In this document: positions 53,392 to 62,124 of the stretch, in pieces
How the letters are laid out: each line of letters begins with the position of its first letter
How positions within the stretch are numbered: position 1 is the stretch's first letter
NCBI GenBank assembly: GCA_050942825.1
Contig: JBMNOA010000001.1
Location: 8,377-72,376 of the forward strand
DNA length: 64,000 nt
Direction of reading: 5' to 3'
From: CAYRML01 sp050942825
GTDB taxonomy: Bacteria; Bacillota; Dehalobacteriia; UBA4068
Program-made: the position numbers and the translations under genes
The notes under the pieces: model-generated
Told to the model about the DNA's origin: nothing
Seen by the model: the letters and a program-made list of their open reading frames with translations, nothing else
Databases searched by the model: none

Positions 53392-54185
53392 TTATCGCGA
53401 TTCTTTTTGCGCTCGGTTTTTTCTTGCGGGGGTATGGGAGCCAATACATCAACTACAGGCTGCTTTCTCCTTAGATATAATATAACAATACCGGCAACTA
53501 TGCCAATTACAGAAACAAGCATAGCAGCGCGTATCGAGCCGATCATCAGGCTGTCTGTGCGAAGTCTTTCTATAAAGAATCGTGCAACGGAATAAAAGAT
53601 GATATACAGAGAAAAGATCGTAGCCTTTTTATGCGGTTTATGCAAGAGCCTATATAAAACAACAAAAATAATGAAATCTACTATACTTTCATAGAGAAAA
53701 GTGGGATGACGATAGGCACCGTCAATATACATTGCCCAGGGCAAATCCGTGGGATATCCGTAGGCCTCCTGATTAAAGAAATTGCCCCAACGGCCAATGG
53801 CCTGGCCCAAAGCTACAAATGGTACCGCTAAATCGGCCCATTGCCAAAAATCTATTTTACGTATATAATCATAGATTACCACCAAAACGATTGCTGAAAT
53901 TATTGCGCCATGAATAGCTAATCCGCCTTCCCAGATTCTGATTATCTCCTCCGGATGCTGGGAATAATATTCCCAACTCATCAGCACATAATATAATCTG
54001 GAACAGATGATGGTCAGTGGCAATCCAATCAAAGCTATATTGACCGCTTCCTCCTGATTAAGATGTTGTCTTTTACATTCCCGATAAGCCAAGCTACCCG
54101 CTATAAAAACAGCAGCGCTTATTAATATACCATACCATCGTATAGGAATATTCCCAATTTCAAAAGCAACTCCCGGATCTGTCAT
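53388..54185 (-). CDS. lgt: Prolipoprotein diacylglyceryl transferase
   Basis: 265 residues with about seven membrane helices. Signatures: IPIRWYGILISAAVF, HGAIISAI, the Lgt motif GQAIGRWGNFFNQEAYG, HPTFLYES and RFFIERLRTDSL. It adds diacylglycerol to lipobox Cys, needed by PstS and PrsA in this window. The tail (about 245-265) is basic and cytosolic. Confidence 0.96.
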   Translation of the reverse strand: MTDPGVAFEIGNIPIRWYGILISAAVFIAGSLAYRECKRQHLNQEEAVNIALIGLPLTIICSRLYYVLMSWEYYSQHPEEIIRIWEGGLAIHGAIISAIVLVVIYDYIRKIDFWQWADLAVPFVALGQAIGRWGNFFNQEAYGYPTDLPWAMYIDGAYRHPTFLYESIVDFIIFVVLYRLLHKPHKKATIFSLYIIFYSVARFFIERLRTDSLMIGSIRAAMLVSVIGIVAGIVILYLRRKQPVVDVLAPIPPQEKTERKKNRDK

Positions 54186-54348
54186 TTTTACAACTCCTTT
54201 AAATTAACCATTAAATTATATCACTATATCAGAATCTATTAAAGCATATTTTATCGGATAACACTTATCAAGTTGCTAGATCTTATTTGCTCATGATATA
54301 ATAATGATTGTTGCTAAACTAACGTTATCAGCGAAAGCGAGTATATAA

Positions 54349-55236
54349 ATGCACTTCAACCCTGTGACAATAAAGGACAAGGACCTTTTTAACAGCTACT
54401 TGACTAAAAGTAAATATCAACTGATCTCTTATAACTTTACCTCCTTCTTCCTCTGGAAAGATTGGGAATTTTTTACCTGGACAGAGCTAGAGAACGCTCT
54501 TTGCATCAAAAGCGATTTTTATAGCTGCGATGCTGTCCTGCCCCCGATATCGTCTGATTATAATGCTGTTTTATCGGCTACGGAACGGCTAATCCATTGG
54601 TATAAAAAGCGTGATGTTGCTTTTTTTTTGAAGGAAGTACCTCAAGACCTGCTCGATTTATATGAAAAGACCTGGCCAGGACGATTTAATGTCAAAGAGT
54701 GCCCTGAAGGAGCTAACTATATCTATAGACAAGAGGATTTAGCTTATTTACGAGGACGTAAATATAATAATAAACGTAATCATGTGTCTAATTTTCTTCG
54801 TGAGTATCCTGATTATCAATTTGTGACTTTAACCAAAGAGATAATTCCCTCTTGTAAAAATTATATACAAGATTGGTTTAAGCATCATCAAAAGACAGAG
54901 GATTTAGTCTGGGAAAGACATGGTATCATGCAGGGACTAGAGTTCTTTGATCATTTAGATTATACCGGAGCCTGCTTATTAATCGATGGTCGAGTAGAAG
55001 CTTTGACCTTGGGTGAACCACTCAATGACAATACATTCGCTATTCATGTGGAAAAGGCTAATCCTCAATTCAAAGGCATTTATGCGGCTATCAACCAATT
55101 TTTCAGTAGAGATTTTTGTAGCGGCTACACTTTTATCAACAGGGCAGAAGATATGGGCCTTGAAGGACTACGTAAAGCCAAAAGAAGTTATCATCCCTGC
55201 AAAATTGCAATGAAATATTATCTGACATTAAAATAA
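54349..55236 (+). CDS. DUF2156 (GNAT-like aminoacyltransferase fold) protein
   Basis: 295 residues. DUF2156 landmarks: ISYNFTSFFLWKDWEFFTW, DLAYLRGRKYNNKRNHVSNF, VEALTLGEPLNDNTFAIHVE and FINRAEDMGLEGLRKAKRSY HP. The fold is the double-GNAT type related to MprF and FemX. The amino acceptor is not known. The next gene, an Eis-like acetyltransferase, follows after 13 bases, so the two are co-expressed. ATG 54349 has only a weak AGCGAAAGCGAG site. Confidence 0.85.
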   Translation: MHFNPVTIKDKDLFNSYLTKSKYQLISYNFTSFFLWKDWEFFTWTELENALCIKSDFYSCDAVLPPISSDYNAVLSATERLIHWYKKRDVAFFLKEVPQDLLDLYEKTWPGRFNVKECPEGANYIYRQEDLAYLRGRKYNNKRNHVSNFLREYPDYQFVTLTKEIIPSCKNYIQDWFKHHQKTEDLVWERHGIMQGLEFFDHLDYTGACLLIDGRVEALTLGEPLNDNTFAIHVEKANPQFKGIYAAINQFFSRDFCSGYTFINRAEDMGLEGLRKAKRSYHPCKIAMKYYLTLK

Positions 55237-55249
55237 GGGGGGTTTTATC

Positions 55250-56419
55250 ATGGATTTTCGTATAGCTCAAGCAAATGATACCTCAGCCGTAAAAGAATTA
55301 TGGGCTTATTCTTTTGAAAGCTATGAACCTTATTATAGCTGGTATTTCGATAATATATACCAACCGGACCAAACTCTTTGCTGCTTTGATGGTAATATTT
55401 TGGCAGCATCCTTGCAACTAGCCCCATATAAAATGATGCTAAGAGGTAAACCGGTCACGGTTTGTTATATAGTCGGTGTTATCACCGCAGCTCCTTACCG
55501 TTCACAGGGAGTGGCAGCTAAACTAATGAAATTTGCCTATGACCACCTACGTCAAAAAGGCATAGCCTTATCTATATTATTACCCGCCAGCCCAGAATTT
55601 TACCGTAAAACATCTTTTGCCTACATTTATGAAGAACATCGTTTCGACATAGCCTTAAAAGATTTGTCACTGATAGCTGTACCTTTTGGCCGTTGGCAAA
55701 GGGGAAGTATCGATTCCATAGATTTTCTGGATCTGGTATATCGCCAAATGACAGCCGGCAAAAACGGTTATATTATACGCACCAAGCAAAATTGGCACAA
55801 CTATCTACAAGAACACGTTGGAGATGGCGGAAAAATAGCTCTATTGCAATCAAATGCAGGCCAAGCAGCAGGCTATTTACTCTATACTTTGAAAGACAAG
55901 TACTTTCATATCAATGAATTAGGATATTTCAGCCCACAAGCGCAAAAATCAGCCTTTCACTTTGCTTTAGGACATCAAAACGAAGCACAACGATTTTCTT
56001 GGTCAGCACCTATAGATGATTGTGCCTACTTGCAATTGCCACAACAAGATGGCATCTCTGCTAGGCCATTTGTGATGGGGCGTATCATAGATCCCATAAT
56101 GGCTCTGAAATCTATCAGCTACCCGACACATGCCAGAGGTTCTCTAATACTGGAAATACAGGATCAACAAATAGCAGACAATAATCTCAAACTGCTTATC
56201 AAGGTAGCCGATCAGGCTATGTGCATAGAAAATTTAGAAAAATCAACTCCCGCCCATGTTACTATAGATATATCAGCTCTCACTACATTGTTGTGGGGGC
56301 GTTTATCGGTAAAACAATTGGTCGAACAAATGGGTTCAGTATCTGGATTTGAGATACCGTTGAAATTTCTTTCCACTCTCTTTCCCCGCTGCGATAATTG
56401 GATCAATGAACATAGTTAA
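55250..56419 (+). CDS. Eis-like GNAT acetyltransferase with SCP2-type domain
   Basis: 389 residues. N-terminal GNAT domain with acetyl-CoA loop GVITAAPYRSQGVAAKLMKF, a second GNAT-like middle domain (about 150-285) and a C-terminal SCP2-like domain (about 290-389), the three-part layout of the Eis family. Eis enzymes acetylate amines, including aminoglycosides in some species; activity here is unknown. It shares a unit with the DUF2156 gene. AAGGGGGG precedes ATG 55250. Confidence 0.87.
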   Translation: MDFRIAQANDTSAVKELWAYSFESYEPYYSWYFDNIYQPDQTLCCFDGNILAASLQLAPYKMMLRGKPVTVCYIVGVITAAPYRSQGVAAKLMKFAYDHLRQKGIALSILLPASPEFYRKTSFAYIYEEHRFDIALKDLSLIAVPFGRWQRGSIDSIDFLDLVYRQMTAGKNGYIIRTKQNWHNYLQEHVGDGGKIALLQSNAGQAAGYLLYTLKDKYFHINELGYFSPQAQKSAFHFALGHQNEAQRFSWSAPIDDCAYLQLPQQDGISARPFVMGRIIDPIMALKSISYPTHARGSLILEIQDQQIADNNLKLLIKVADQAMCIENLEKSTPAHVTIDISALTTLLWGRLSVKQLVEQMGSVSGFEIPLKFLSTLFPRCDNWINEHS

Positions 56420-56422
56420 TTC

Positions 56423-56450
56423 AAAAAAAGTTGCTTAAAGCAACTTTTTT
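56423..56450. terminator. Bidirectional terminator
   Basis: AAAAAAGTTGCTT/AAGCAACTTTTTT between the convergent Eis-like gene and xth. Confidence 0.85.
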
Positions 56451-57214
56451 CATATATCAAGCTCTATCCCTACCGGACAATGATCGGAACCTGTGATCTC
56501 AGGCAGTATAAAAGCAGATTTGATACGGCTTTGTAATTCTTTAGCGGCAAAGAAATAGTCAATGCGCCAGCCGGTATTGCGTTCTCTGGCACGCGTTTTC
56601 AAATCCCACCAGCTATAAAAACCCCCCTGCTCATAAAAAAGACGGAAGGTATCCACAAAACCGGCCGCTAGAAATCTTTCTATCCAAGCCCTTTCTATAG
56701 GCATAAAACCGGAATTATTAAGATTTTCTCGTGGCCTGGCCAGATCTCGTTCCTGATGGGCGGTATTGAAATCGCCGCACAGCAAGACAGGCCGTTTTAT
56801 TGAAAGAACAAATTCCTGTATAGCCTCACAAAAATCCAATTTATATTGCAGACGCTCATCATTTCTGCCACCATTAGGGAAATAAGCATTTACTAGGCAA
56901 AATTCTTGATAATCAAGGGTCAATGTTCGTCCTTCTGCATCAAAACGCTCGATGCCTATACCATAACGGACATTTTCCGGCTTCCGTTTGCTATATATGG
57001 CAACTCCACTATAGCCCGCTCGCTGGGCGGGGTAGAGATAAGCTTGCCAGCCTTCAGGTTTCAGCAGATCATCTTGCAATTGCTCCTTTTTGGTTTTGAT
57101 TTCCTGCAAACAGATTATATCGGGATTTAAGCTTTGCATGTGCTGCCAAAAACCCTTTTTAGCGGCAGCACGTAAACCATTAACGTTCCATGATAATAAT
57201 TTAAGGCTGCTCAT
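56450..57214 (-). CDS. xth: Exodeoxyribonuclease III
   Basis: 254 residues from ATG 57214 after GAGGAGAGAGTC; the frame to 57283 has no site. Endonuclease/exonuclease/phosphatase fold: LLSWNVNGLRAA, IICLQEIKTKKEQL, GYSGVAIYSKRKP, LLCGDFNTAHQERDL and GSDHCPVGIEL with the catalytic His. It repairs abasic sites. The start lies 14 bases inside the rmuC gene, so the two repair genes are translationally coupled. Confidence 0.95.
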   Translation of the reverse strand: MSSLKLLSWNVNGLRAAAKKGFWQHMQSLNPDIICLQEIKTKKEQLQDDLLKPEGWQAYLYPAQRAGYSGVAIYSKRKPENVRYGIGIERFDAEGRTLTLDYQEFCLVNAYFPNGGRNDERLQYKLDFCEAIQEFVLSIKRPVLLCGDFNTAHQERDLARPRENLNNSGFMPIERAWIERFLAAGFVDTFRLFYEQGGFYSWWDLKTRARERNTGWRIDYFFAAKELQSRIKSAFILPEITGSDHCPVGIELDI

Positions 57215-58490
57215 TGACTCTCTCCTCATCCAATTTATCATTATATAAACCATCAAAAATATCGGGTTCCTGTTCCTGATCAACCAGCGGCAACTGACTG
57301 ACTTGTTTAAGCTTTCTTTCTATAGTACGTGTTTTACGGGCGGCATTATCTATGGTATTGCTGGCCTCCTGTAATTTCTTTTGTGTTTTGTCTAACAATC
57401 GGCCAAAATCACTAAAGCCCGTTTTTACCGTGCCCAACAATTGCCACACTTCATCGGCACGCCTTTCGATGGCTAAAGTGCGAAAACCCATTTGCAGACT
57501 GTTCAACAAAGCCGCTATCGTCACCGGGCCGGCCAACATGATGCGATATTTTTGCTGGATCATGTCACTTAATCCCGGACGGCGCAAAAGCTCTGAATAC
57601 AAGCCCTCCAAAGGCAAAAAGATGATGGCAAAATCTGTGGTATAGGGAGGAAAAAGATATTTGTCATGTACATCTTGAGCAAAGGATTTAATCCTGGTCT
57701 CCAGACTTTTGCCCAGAGCCTGTGCCATTAGCAAATTACCCTCCTCTTGGGCTTGCAACAACGATTGATAATCCTCCAAGGGGAATTTTGCATCTATAGG
57801 CAGCCAAACACATTTGTTCTCTTCTTTGCCGGGTAATTTTACAGCATATTCTACTCTGTTGGCGGTGGCAGAAGGGTTAACCGCAACGTTATACTCATAC
57901 TGTCCGGGAGCCAGTATTTGCTCCAAAATATTTCCTAACTGCACCTCTCCCCAGGTTCCGCGAGTTTTGATGTTTGATAATACTTTTTTTAAATCACCGA
58001 CACCTGCGGCTAAGTTCTGCATTTCTCCCAAACCTCTATGTACCAATTCCAATCTTTCGCTGACCTGTTTAAACGATTCACCCAAGCGTCTTTCTAAACT
58101 TTGATGAAGCTTTTCATCAACAGTCAGACGCATTTGTTCCAGTTTTTTATCATTATCAGTTTGTATCTGCGTTAATTTTACATCTACGGTTTGACGAATT
58201 TCTTCCATGCGTTGATTATTACTTTCCGATAAAGCCAACAACCTTTGGTCTATGGTTTGGCGTAAATTCTCGTTTTTTTGCTCATTATTTTCGCTCATGC
58301 TCATTACCTGACGTAATAAAACCTCAGCATTTTCCTGATTACTTTGCCGCATTTCCTGCCGCAAAAAAAACAATTCTTCTTTAAGACGGCTTTCCGCTTT
58401 TGACAAATCCTTATTTTCACGCCGACTAAAAATGGATATTAAACCAATGATAATGGCAATTATTAATAATATTATTACTAACCAGTCCAT
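57201..58490 (-). CDS. rmuC: RmuC-family DNA recombination protein
   Basis: 429 residues. An N-terminal membrane helix (about 3-22), a long coiled coil (about 30-150) and the RmuC nuclease-like domain (about 165-370) with GTWGEVQLGNILEQIL, LPIDAKFPLEDY and ILAGPVTIAALLNSLQMGFR. It limits DNA rearrangement in E. coli. It is coupled to xth. Confidence 0.94.
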   Translation of the reverse strand: MDWLVIILLIIAIIIGLISIFSRRENKDLSKAESRLKEELFFLRQEMRQSNQENAEVLLRQVMSMSENNEQKNENLRQTIDQRLLALSESNNQRMEEIRQTVDVKLTQIQTDNDKKLEQMRLTVDEKLHQSLERRLGESFKQVSERLELVHRGLGEMQNLAAGVGDLKKVLSNIKTRGTWGEVQLGNILEQILAPGQYEYNVAVNPSATANRVEYAVKLPGKEENKCVWLPIDAKFPLEDYQSLLQAQEEGNLLMAQALGKSLETRIKSFAQDVHDKYLFPPYTTDFAIIFLPLEGLYSELLRRPGLSDMIQQKYRIMLAGPVTIAALLNSLQMGFRTLAIERRADEVWQLLGTVKTGFSDFGRLLDKTQKKLQEASNTIDNAARKTRTIERKLKQVSQLPLVDQEQEPDIFDGLYNDKLDEERVNEQP

Positions 58491-58602
58491 AATTACCTCC
58501 TAATTTGCTTACCTTCTATTATTCTGCCTCAAAATATTTTTACCTGCCAGCAGGAATATTAAGATCATAAGCAAAACATAATTAAAAAAAGGAGGGGCAT
58601 CT

Positions 58603-59067
58603 ATGTTAGAAGAACTCATTTCATCGGGTTTTGGTGAGGATGAAGATTATAATTGCGCCGAAAAGATCTTTTATGGAGCTAATATAGCCTATGGATTGCA
58701 GATGGATAATAGGTATGGACATCTTTTAGCCTCTTATGGAGGTGGTATGGGAGTAGAGCATCTTTGCGGGGCGGTGGCGGCTGGCGTTGCAATTTTGGGT
58801 TATATGTTTATCGAAAATATAGCCCATGAAGGTGAAACCATTAAGAGATTAACGGGTGAATTTATCGAGCGCTACCGGGAAGAGATGGGAGATATCCTTT
58901 GCAAACCGCTGAAAGATTCCTACCGCACTGATGAGACACAATGTTTTGATGTGATAGTAAAAGCTGCTGAAATACTTGATGATATAGTCCTTAGAGAAAG
59001 AAATTATATAACGAAACCTATGAGTTTAAATAATAAAAAAACATCTGTTTTCACAGATGTTTTTTAG
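58603..59067 (+). CDS. C_GCAxxG_C_C-family redox-type protein
   Basis: 154 residues. The Cys pattern of the family is present: NCAEKIFYG, SYGGGMGVEHLCGAVAAGVA, ILCKPL and CFDVIVKAAEIL. The family has a conserved set of Cys thought to bind a cofactor or metal, but its function is unproven. The last 18 residues are encoded by the terminator hairpin and go beyond the usual end. AAGGAGG precedes ATG 58603. It converges with ksgA and overlaps it by 17 bases. Confidence 0.85.
   Translation: MLEELISSGFGEDEDYNCAEKIFYGANIAYGLQMDNRYGHLLASYGGGMGVEHLCGAVAAGVAILGYMFIENIAHEGETIKRLTGEFIERYREEMGDILCKPLKDSYRTDETQCFDVIVKAAEILDDIVLRERNYITKPMSLNNKKTSVFTDVF
59035..59066. terminator. Terminator lying inside two convergent ORF ends
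   Basis: AAAAAAACATCTG / CAGATGTTTTTT lies over the 3' codons of the C_GCAxxG_C_C gene and of ksgA. It has A and T runs on both sides, so it can work in both directions. Confidence 0.75.
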
Positions 59068-59953
59068 TGTTTATTATTTGGCAAGCGGTATTGGCTAATA
59101 GAGCGAATTCCGCTAAAGATAGAGTTTCACCTCTACGCCCACCATCGATAGCTGTCAATTCAAAGCAACTATACCAAAACTCCTTATCACCTACACAAGT
59201 ACCGTTGGCTAAGGAATTAGCCAGGGTTTTTCGCCGTTGAGCAAATGCCGAGGCAATAATGGCAAAAAGGAGTGCCTCGTCTTTAACATCTACAGGCGGT
59301 TTTTGCCAACGCTTGAGCCGTATTACAGAAGAATCGACCTCCGGTCTGGGTATAAAAGAAACAGGAGAAACATCAATTATCTTCTCTACTTTGGCCCTAT
59401 ATTGCACAGCTAAGGACAAAGCTCCATAGTCTTTATTGGCAGGAGCAGCCATGATTCTATTGACAACTTCTTTTTGCATCATCAAAACCAAAGTTTGCCA
59501 ATCACCGCCTTTTTCTAAAAAATACATCAGCAAGGGTGTAGTGATATAATAAGGCAAATTTGCAACTAATTTATATTTATTAAAACCTTTGGCTGCTGAA
59601 TGCCCTTTAAAATCTAATGTCAAGGCATCTTGATTAAGAACTTCCACATGATCAGCATCGGAAAAATAATAAGTCAAAAATTTATATAAAAGCGGATCTA
59701 TCTCTACTAAAGTCAAGCAAGCGGCCTCCTGCGCCAACAATTGACTCATGCCACCTATACCTGGGCCCACTTCAAAAACATGGTCAGAGGGCTCTATATC
59801 AGCGGCGGCAACTATCTTTTTTGCTACAGAAGGCTCTACCAAAAAATTCTGCCCCCAACTCTTTTTTATCGGTAAATTTATCTCCTTGATTATTTTTTTG
59901 GTCATAGATGGCGTAGCTGTTAATTCATGCCCATCAGCACAAAACTTTTTCAT
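59051..59953 (-). CDS. ksgA: 16S rRNA A1518/A1519 dimethyltransferase
   Basis: 300 residues. KKSWGQNFLVEP, SAM motif VFEVGPGIGGMSQLLA, NLPYYITTPLLMYFLEKG and SFIPRPEVDSSVIRL, all RsmA/KsgA marks. It dimethylates two adenines near the 16S 3' end during ribosome assembly. AGGAGAAT precedes ATG 59953. It ends the metG-tatD-3D protein-ksgA run. Confidence 0.96.
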   Translation of the reverse strand: MKKFCADGHELTATPSMTKKIIKEINLPIKKSWGQNFLVEPSVAKKIVAAADIEPSDHVFEVGPGIGGMSQLLAQEAACLTLVEIDPLLYKFLTYYFSDADHVEVLNQDALTLDFKGHSAAKGFNKYKLVANLPYYITTPLLMYFLEKGGDWQTLVLMMQKEVVNRIMAAPANKDYGALSLAVQYRAKVEKIIDVSPVSFIPRPEVDSSVIRLKRWQKPPVDVKDEALLFAIIASAFAQRRKTLANSLANGTCVGDKEFWYSCFELTAIDGGRRGETLSLAEFALLANTACQIINTKKHL

Positions 59954-59993
59954 ATGATATTATTCTCCTGTATAATAGTGTAATTATAGAAAT

Positions 59994-60018
59994 AAAAAAG
60001 CCCTAAAATGGCTTTTTT
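59994..60018. terminator. Hairpin between 3D-domain gene and ksgA
   Basis: AAAAAAGCC / GGCTTTTTT around CTAAAAT. It overlaps the stop of the 3D-domain gene. Confidence 0.75.
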
Positions 60019-61072
60019 ATTTCAGGATATAAATTTTTACTTTTTTTACGCCCCAATTTATACAAGCCGCCCGAGAATTCATATAAAGATCGATTTTATT
60101 ACCTTTTATAGCGCTGCCTGTATCCTCAGCTGTTGCATAGCCATAGCCTTCAACATATACTTTTGTGCCGAGCGGGATTACGGAAGGATCGACAGCTATC
60201 ACACCTACTCTGGCTTTGGTGCCTGTAGCGGTTGTACCTCCACCGGTATAAGCATAAGCCGTAACATACTTTACTTCTTTACCTGCAAGGGATGGATTTG
60301 TACTTTTATTAGCTATAGAGGATTTAGCCGCTGTAGCAGTCGTCCGGCTTGAACGACTGGCTACTTTCATAGCTCCTTGAGCTACTACTTTGGCTTGTGC
60401 TTCTTGTAGAACCTTAGATTCTGTTACTTTCCTGGTCAATTCCTGGCCATCCTTGGTATAGATAGCCAATACTTCTTCTTTTAGTCCATTTTTACCTTCT
60501 TGGATAACTTTTGTTTTACCTTGAGCCAAAGAGCTGTCTCTTTTTACCTCTACCGGAGCAGTAATTGCAACCTGCCTGGTAATATATTGAACATCCACTC
60601 TGGAAACAATAATATCCTCAGGTTTAGAGATGATTTTATCTAAAGGCATGGACACCTGATCCATCTCCTCCAGGGTTAGATTTGCCTTAGCCAAAGCTTC
60701 CTGCACCGATAGCGGGGTACTGCGTAAAATCATTTTTTTACCATCTGCAAAAACATTAAAATCAAAGGCACGAACGATTTTTATGGTATCCTGATTCTTG
60801 ACCCGGGACGACAAATCCGGCTCCACAAGGTCTCCTTCATAGATGGCAATATTGTTTTCTTGTAGGATATCTGCTACTTTTGTATTATGGGTTACTACTT
60901 GTTGCGCTTGTCCGTTAACATCGAGCGTAATCTCTCTTTCCATCAACAGAAAGGCTGCTGCTGATACACAAAAAACAAAACAAATTGCCCAAATTATCAC
61001 TATCTTATACTCAAATAGTTTTCGCCATCCGGAAGGGTTGGGGCTTTTAACGGCCTTTCCCCTAATATCCAT
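60017..61072 (-). CDS. G5 and 3D-domain wall protein (YabE/RpfB-like)
   Basis: 351 residues. One membrane anchor (about 22-44), two DUF348 repeats (about 50-165, with QVVTHNTKVADIL), a G5 domain (about 165-235) and a C-terminal 3D domain (about 265-351) with its three Asp: AVDPSVIPLGTKVYV, AEDTGSAIKGNKIDLYM. The 3D domain is the MltA-like fold of Sps-type muralytic enzymes. It should remodel peptidoglycan outside the cell. It lies between tatD and ksgA as yabE does in Bacillus. Confidence 0.92.
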   Translation of the reverse strand: MDIRGKAVKSPNPSGWRKLFEYKIVIIWAICFVFCVSAAAFLLMEREITLDVNGQAQQVVTHNTKVADILQENNIAIYEGDLVEPDLSSRVKNQDTIKIVRAFDFNVFADGKKMILRSTPLSVQEALAKANLTLEEMDQVSMPLDKIISKPEDIIVSRVDVQYITRQVAITAPVEVKRDSSLAQGKTKVIQEGKNGLKEEVLAIYTKDGQELTRKVTESKVLQEAQAKVVAQGAMKVASRSSRTTATAAKSSIANKSTNPSLAGKEVKYVTAYAYTGGGTTATGTKARVGVIAVDPSVIPLGTKVYVEGYGYATAEDTGSAIKGNKIDLYMNSRAACINWGVKKVKIYILK

Positions 61073-61256
61073 AGGTTACCTCCTTATTTGCCCCACGGCT
61101 TTGTTATAGTCCTATACTATTGGCCAAGGAGCTGTTTTATGCCACAAAAACATTTTGTGCGTGTATATTCTAACCCAAAAAATATACAAATGTCAAATAA
61201 GCATGGCCTATAGAGGCTTTTTATAATTTTGGAATAAAGAGGTTTTTTTGAATTTT

Positions 61257-62030
61257 TTATGATTGGATAGAAAATATTTTACAAGCATTTGCTGTTGTCA
61301 CCTGTTCGACCTCTTTTATATCTATGTTTTTGATTTCGGCGATTTTAGCTACCACCAAAGCCACTCTTGCCGGTTCATTGGTTTTACCACGATAGGGATG
61401 GGGACTGAGATAAGGACAGTCTGTTTCTACTAATAAATGTTCCAGCGGAATTTCCTTAGCCACCTGATGCAAATTCCTGGCATTATGAAAAGTAACAGGC
61501 CCCGCTAAAGAGATATGAAACCCAAGCTTTATACATTCTCTGGCTATTTCCACACTTCCAGAAAAACAATGCAAAACTCCCCCGTTGAGACCTGCTTTTT
61601 CCTGACGTAATATTTTCATCATATCACCATGGGTCTCTCTATTGTGTATTACTATAGGTTTCCTTAATTGCTTGGCTAAGTCTATTTGTGAGATAAAAGC
61701 CTTTTTTTGCTCCTCTGGGCTGGAGATATCTCGATAATAATCCAAACCTATTTCTCCGATAGCTACCACCTGCGGTTCAGACGCTAAAGCAGAGAGCCTT
61801 TTAGACAGAGCATTATCCCATAATTTGGCATCGTAAGGATGGATACCGACTATGGCATAGATCCTTTGTGGATATTTTTCCGCCAATCGTACACTCATCA
61901 AAGAAGAGGCCCAGTTATATCCTACAGCGGCCATCTTCTCTACACCGGCTTTTTCGGCTCTGGCTAATACATTATCCAAATCATTATATAATTCAGCATC
62001 GTTAAGATGCGTGTGAGTATCAAAAAGCAT
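61257..62030 (-). CDS. tatD: TatD-family metal-dependent DNase
   Basis: 257 residues from ATG 62030 after GGAGGTAAAC; the frame to 62042 begins at a TTG before that site. Metal ligands: FDTHTHLND, IGEIGLDYYRD, PIVIHNRETHGD, HCFSGS and LVETDCPYLSP. TatD enzymes act as 3'-5' exonucleases on damaged DNA. It lies between metG and the 3D-domain gene, the usual order. Confidence 0.96.
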   Translation of the reverse strand: MLFDTHTHLNDAELYNDLDNVLARAEKAGVEKMAAVGYNWASSLMSVRLAEKYPQRIYAIVGIHPYDAKLWDNALSKRLSALASEPQVVAIGEIGLDYYRDISSPEEQKKAFISQIDLAKQLRKPIVIHNRETHGDMMKILRQEKAGLNGGVLHCFSGSVEIARECIKLGFHISLAGPVTFHNARNLHQVAKEIPLEHLLVETDCPYLSPHPYRGKTNEPARVALVVAKIAEIKNIDIKEVEQVTTANACKIFSIQS

Positions 62031-62062
62031 GTTTACCTCCAATAAAGATTATAACAATATCA

Positions 62063-62098
62063 AAAGAATGTTAGCCAGTTGTACTGACAACATTCTTT
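62063..62098. terminator. Hairpin between metG and tatD
   Basis: AAAGAATGTT / AACATTCTTT with T-rich flanks. On the minus strand the T-run is short, so termination is probably partial. Confidence 0.5.
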
Positions 62099-62124
62099 TT
62101 TTAATAAAGCAACTTTGTTTTGAA

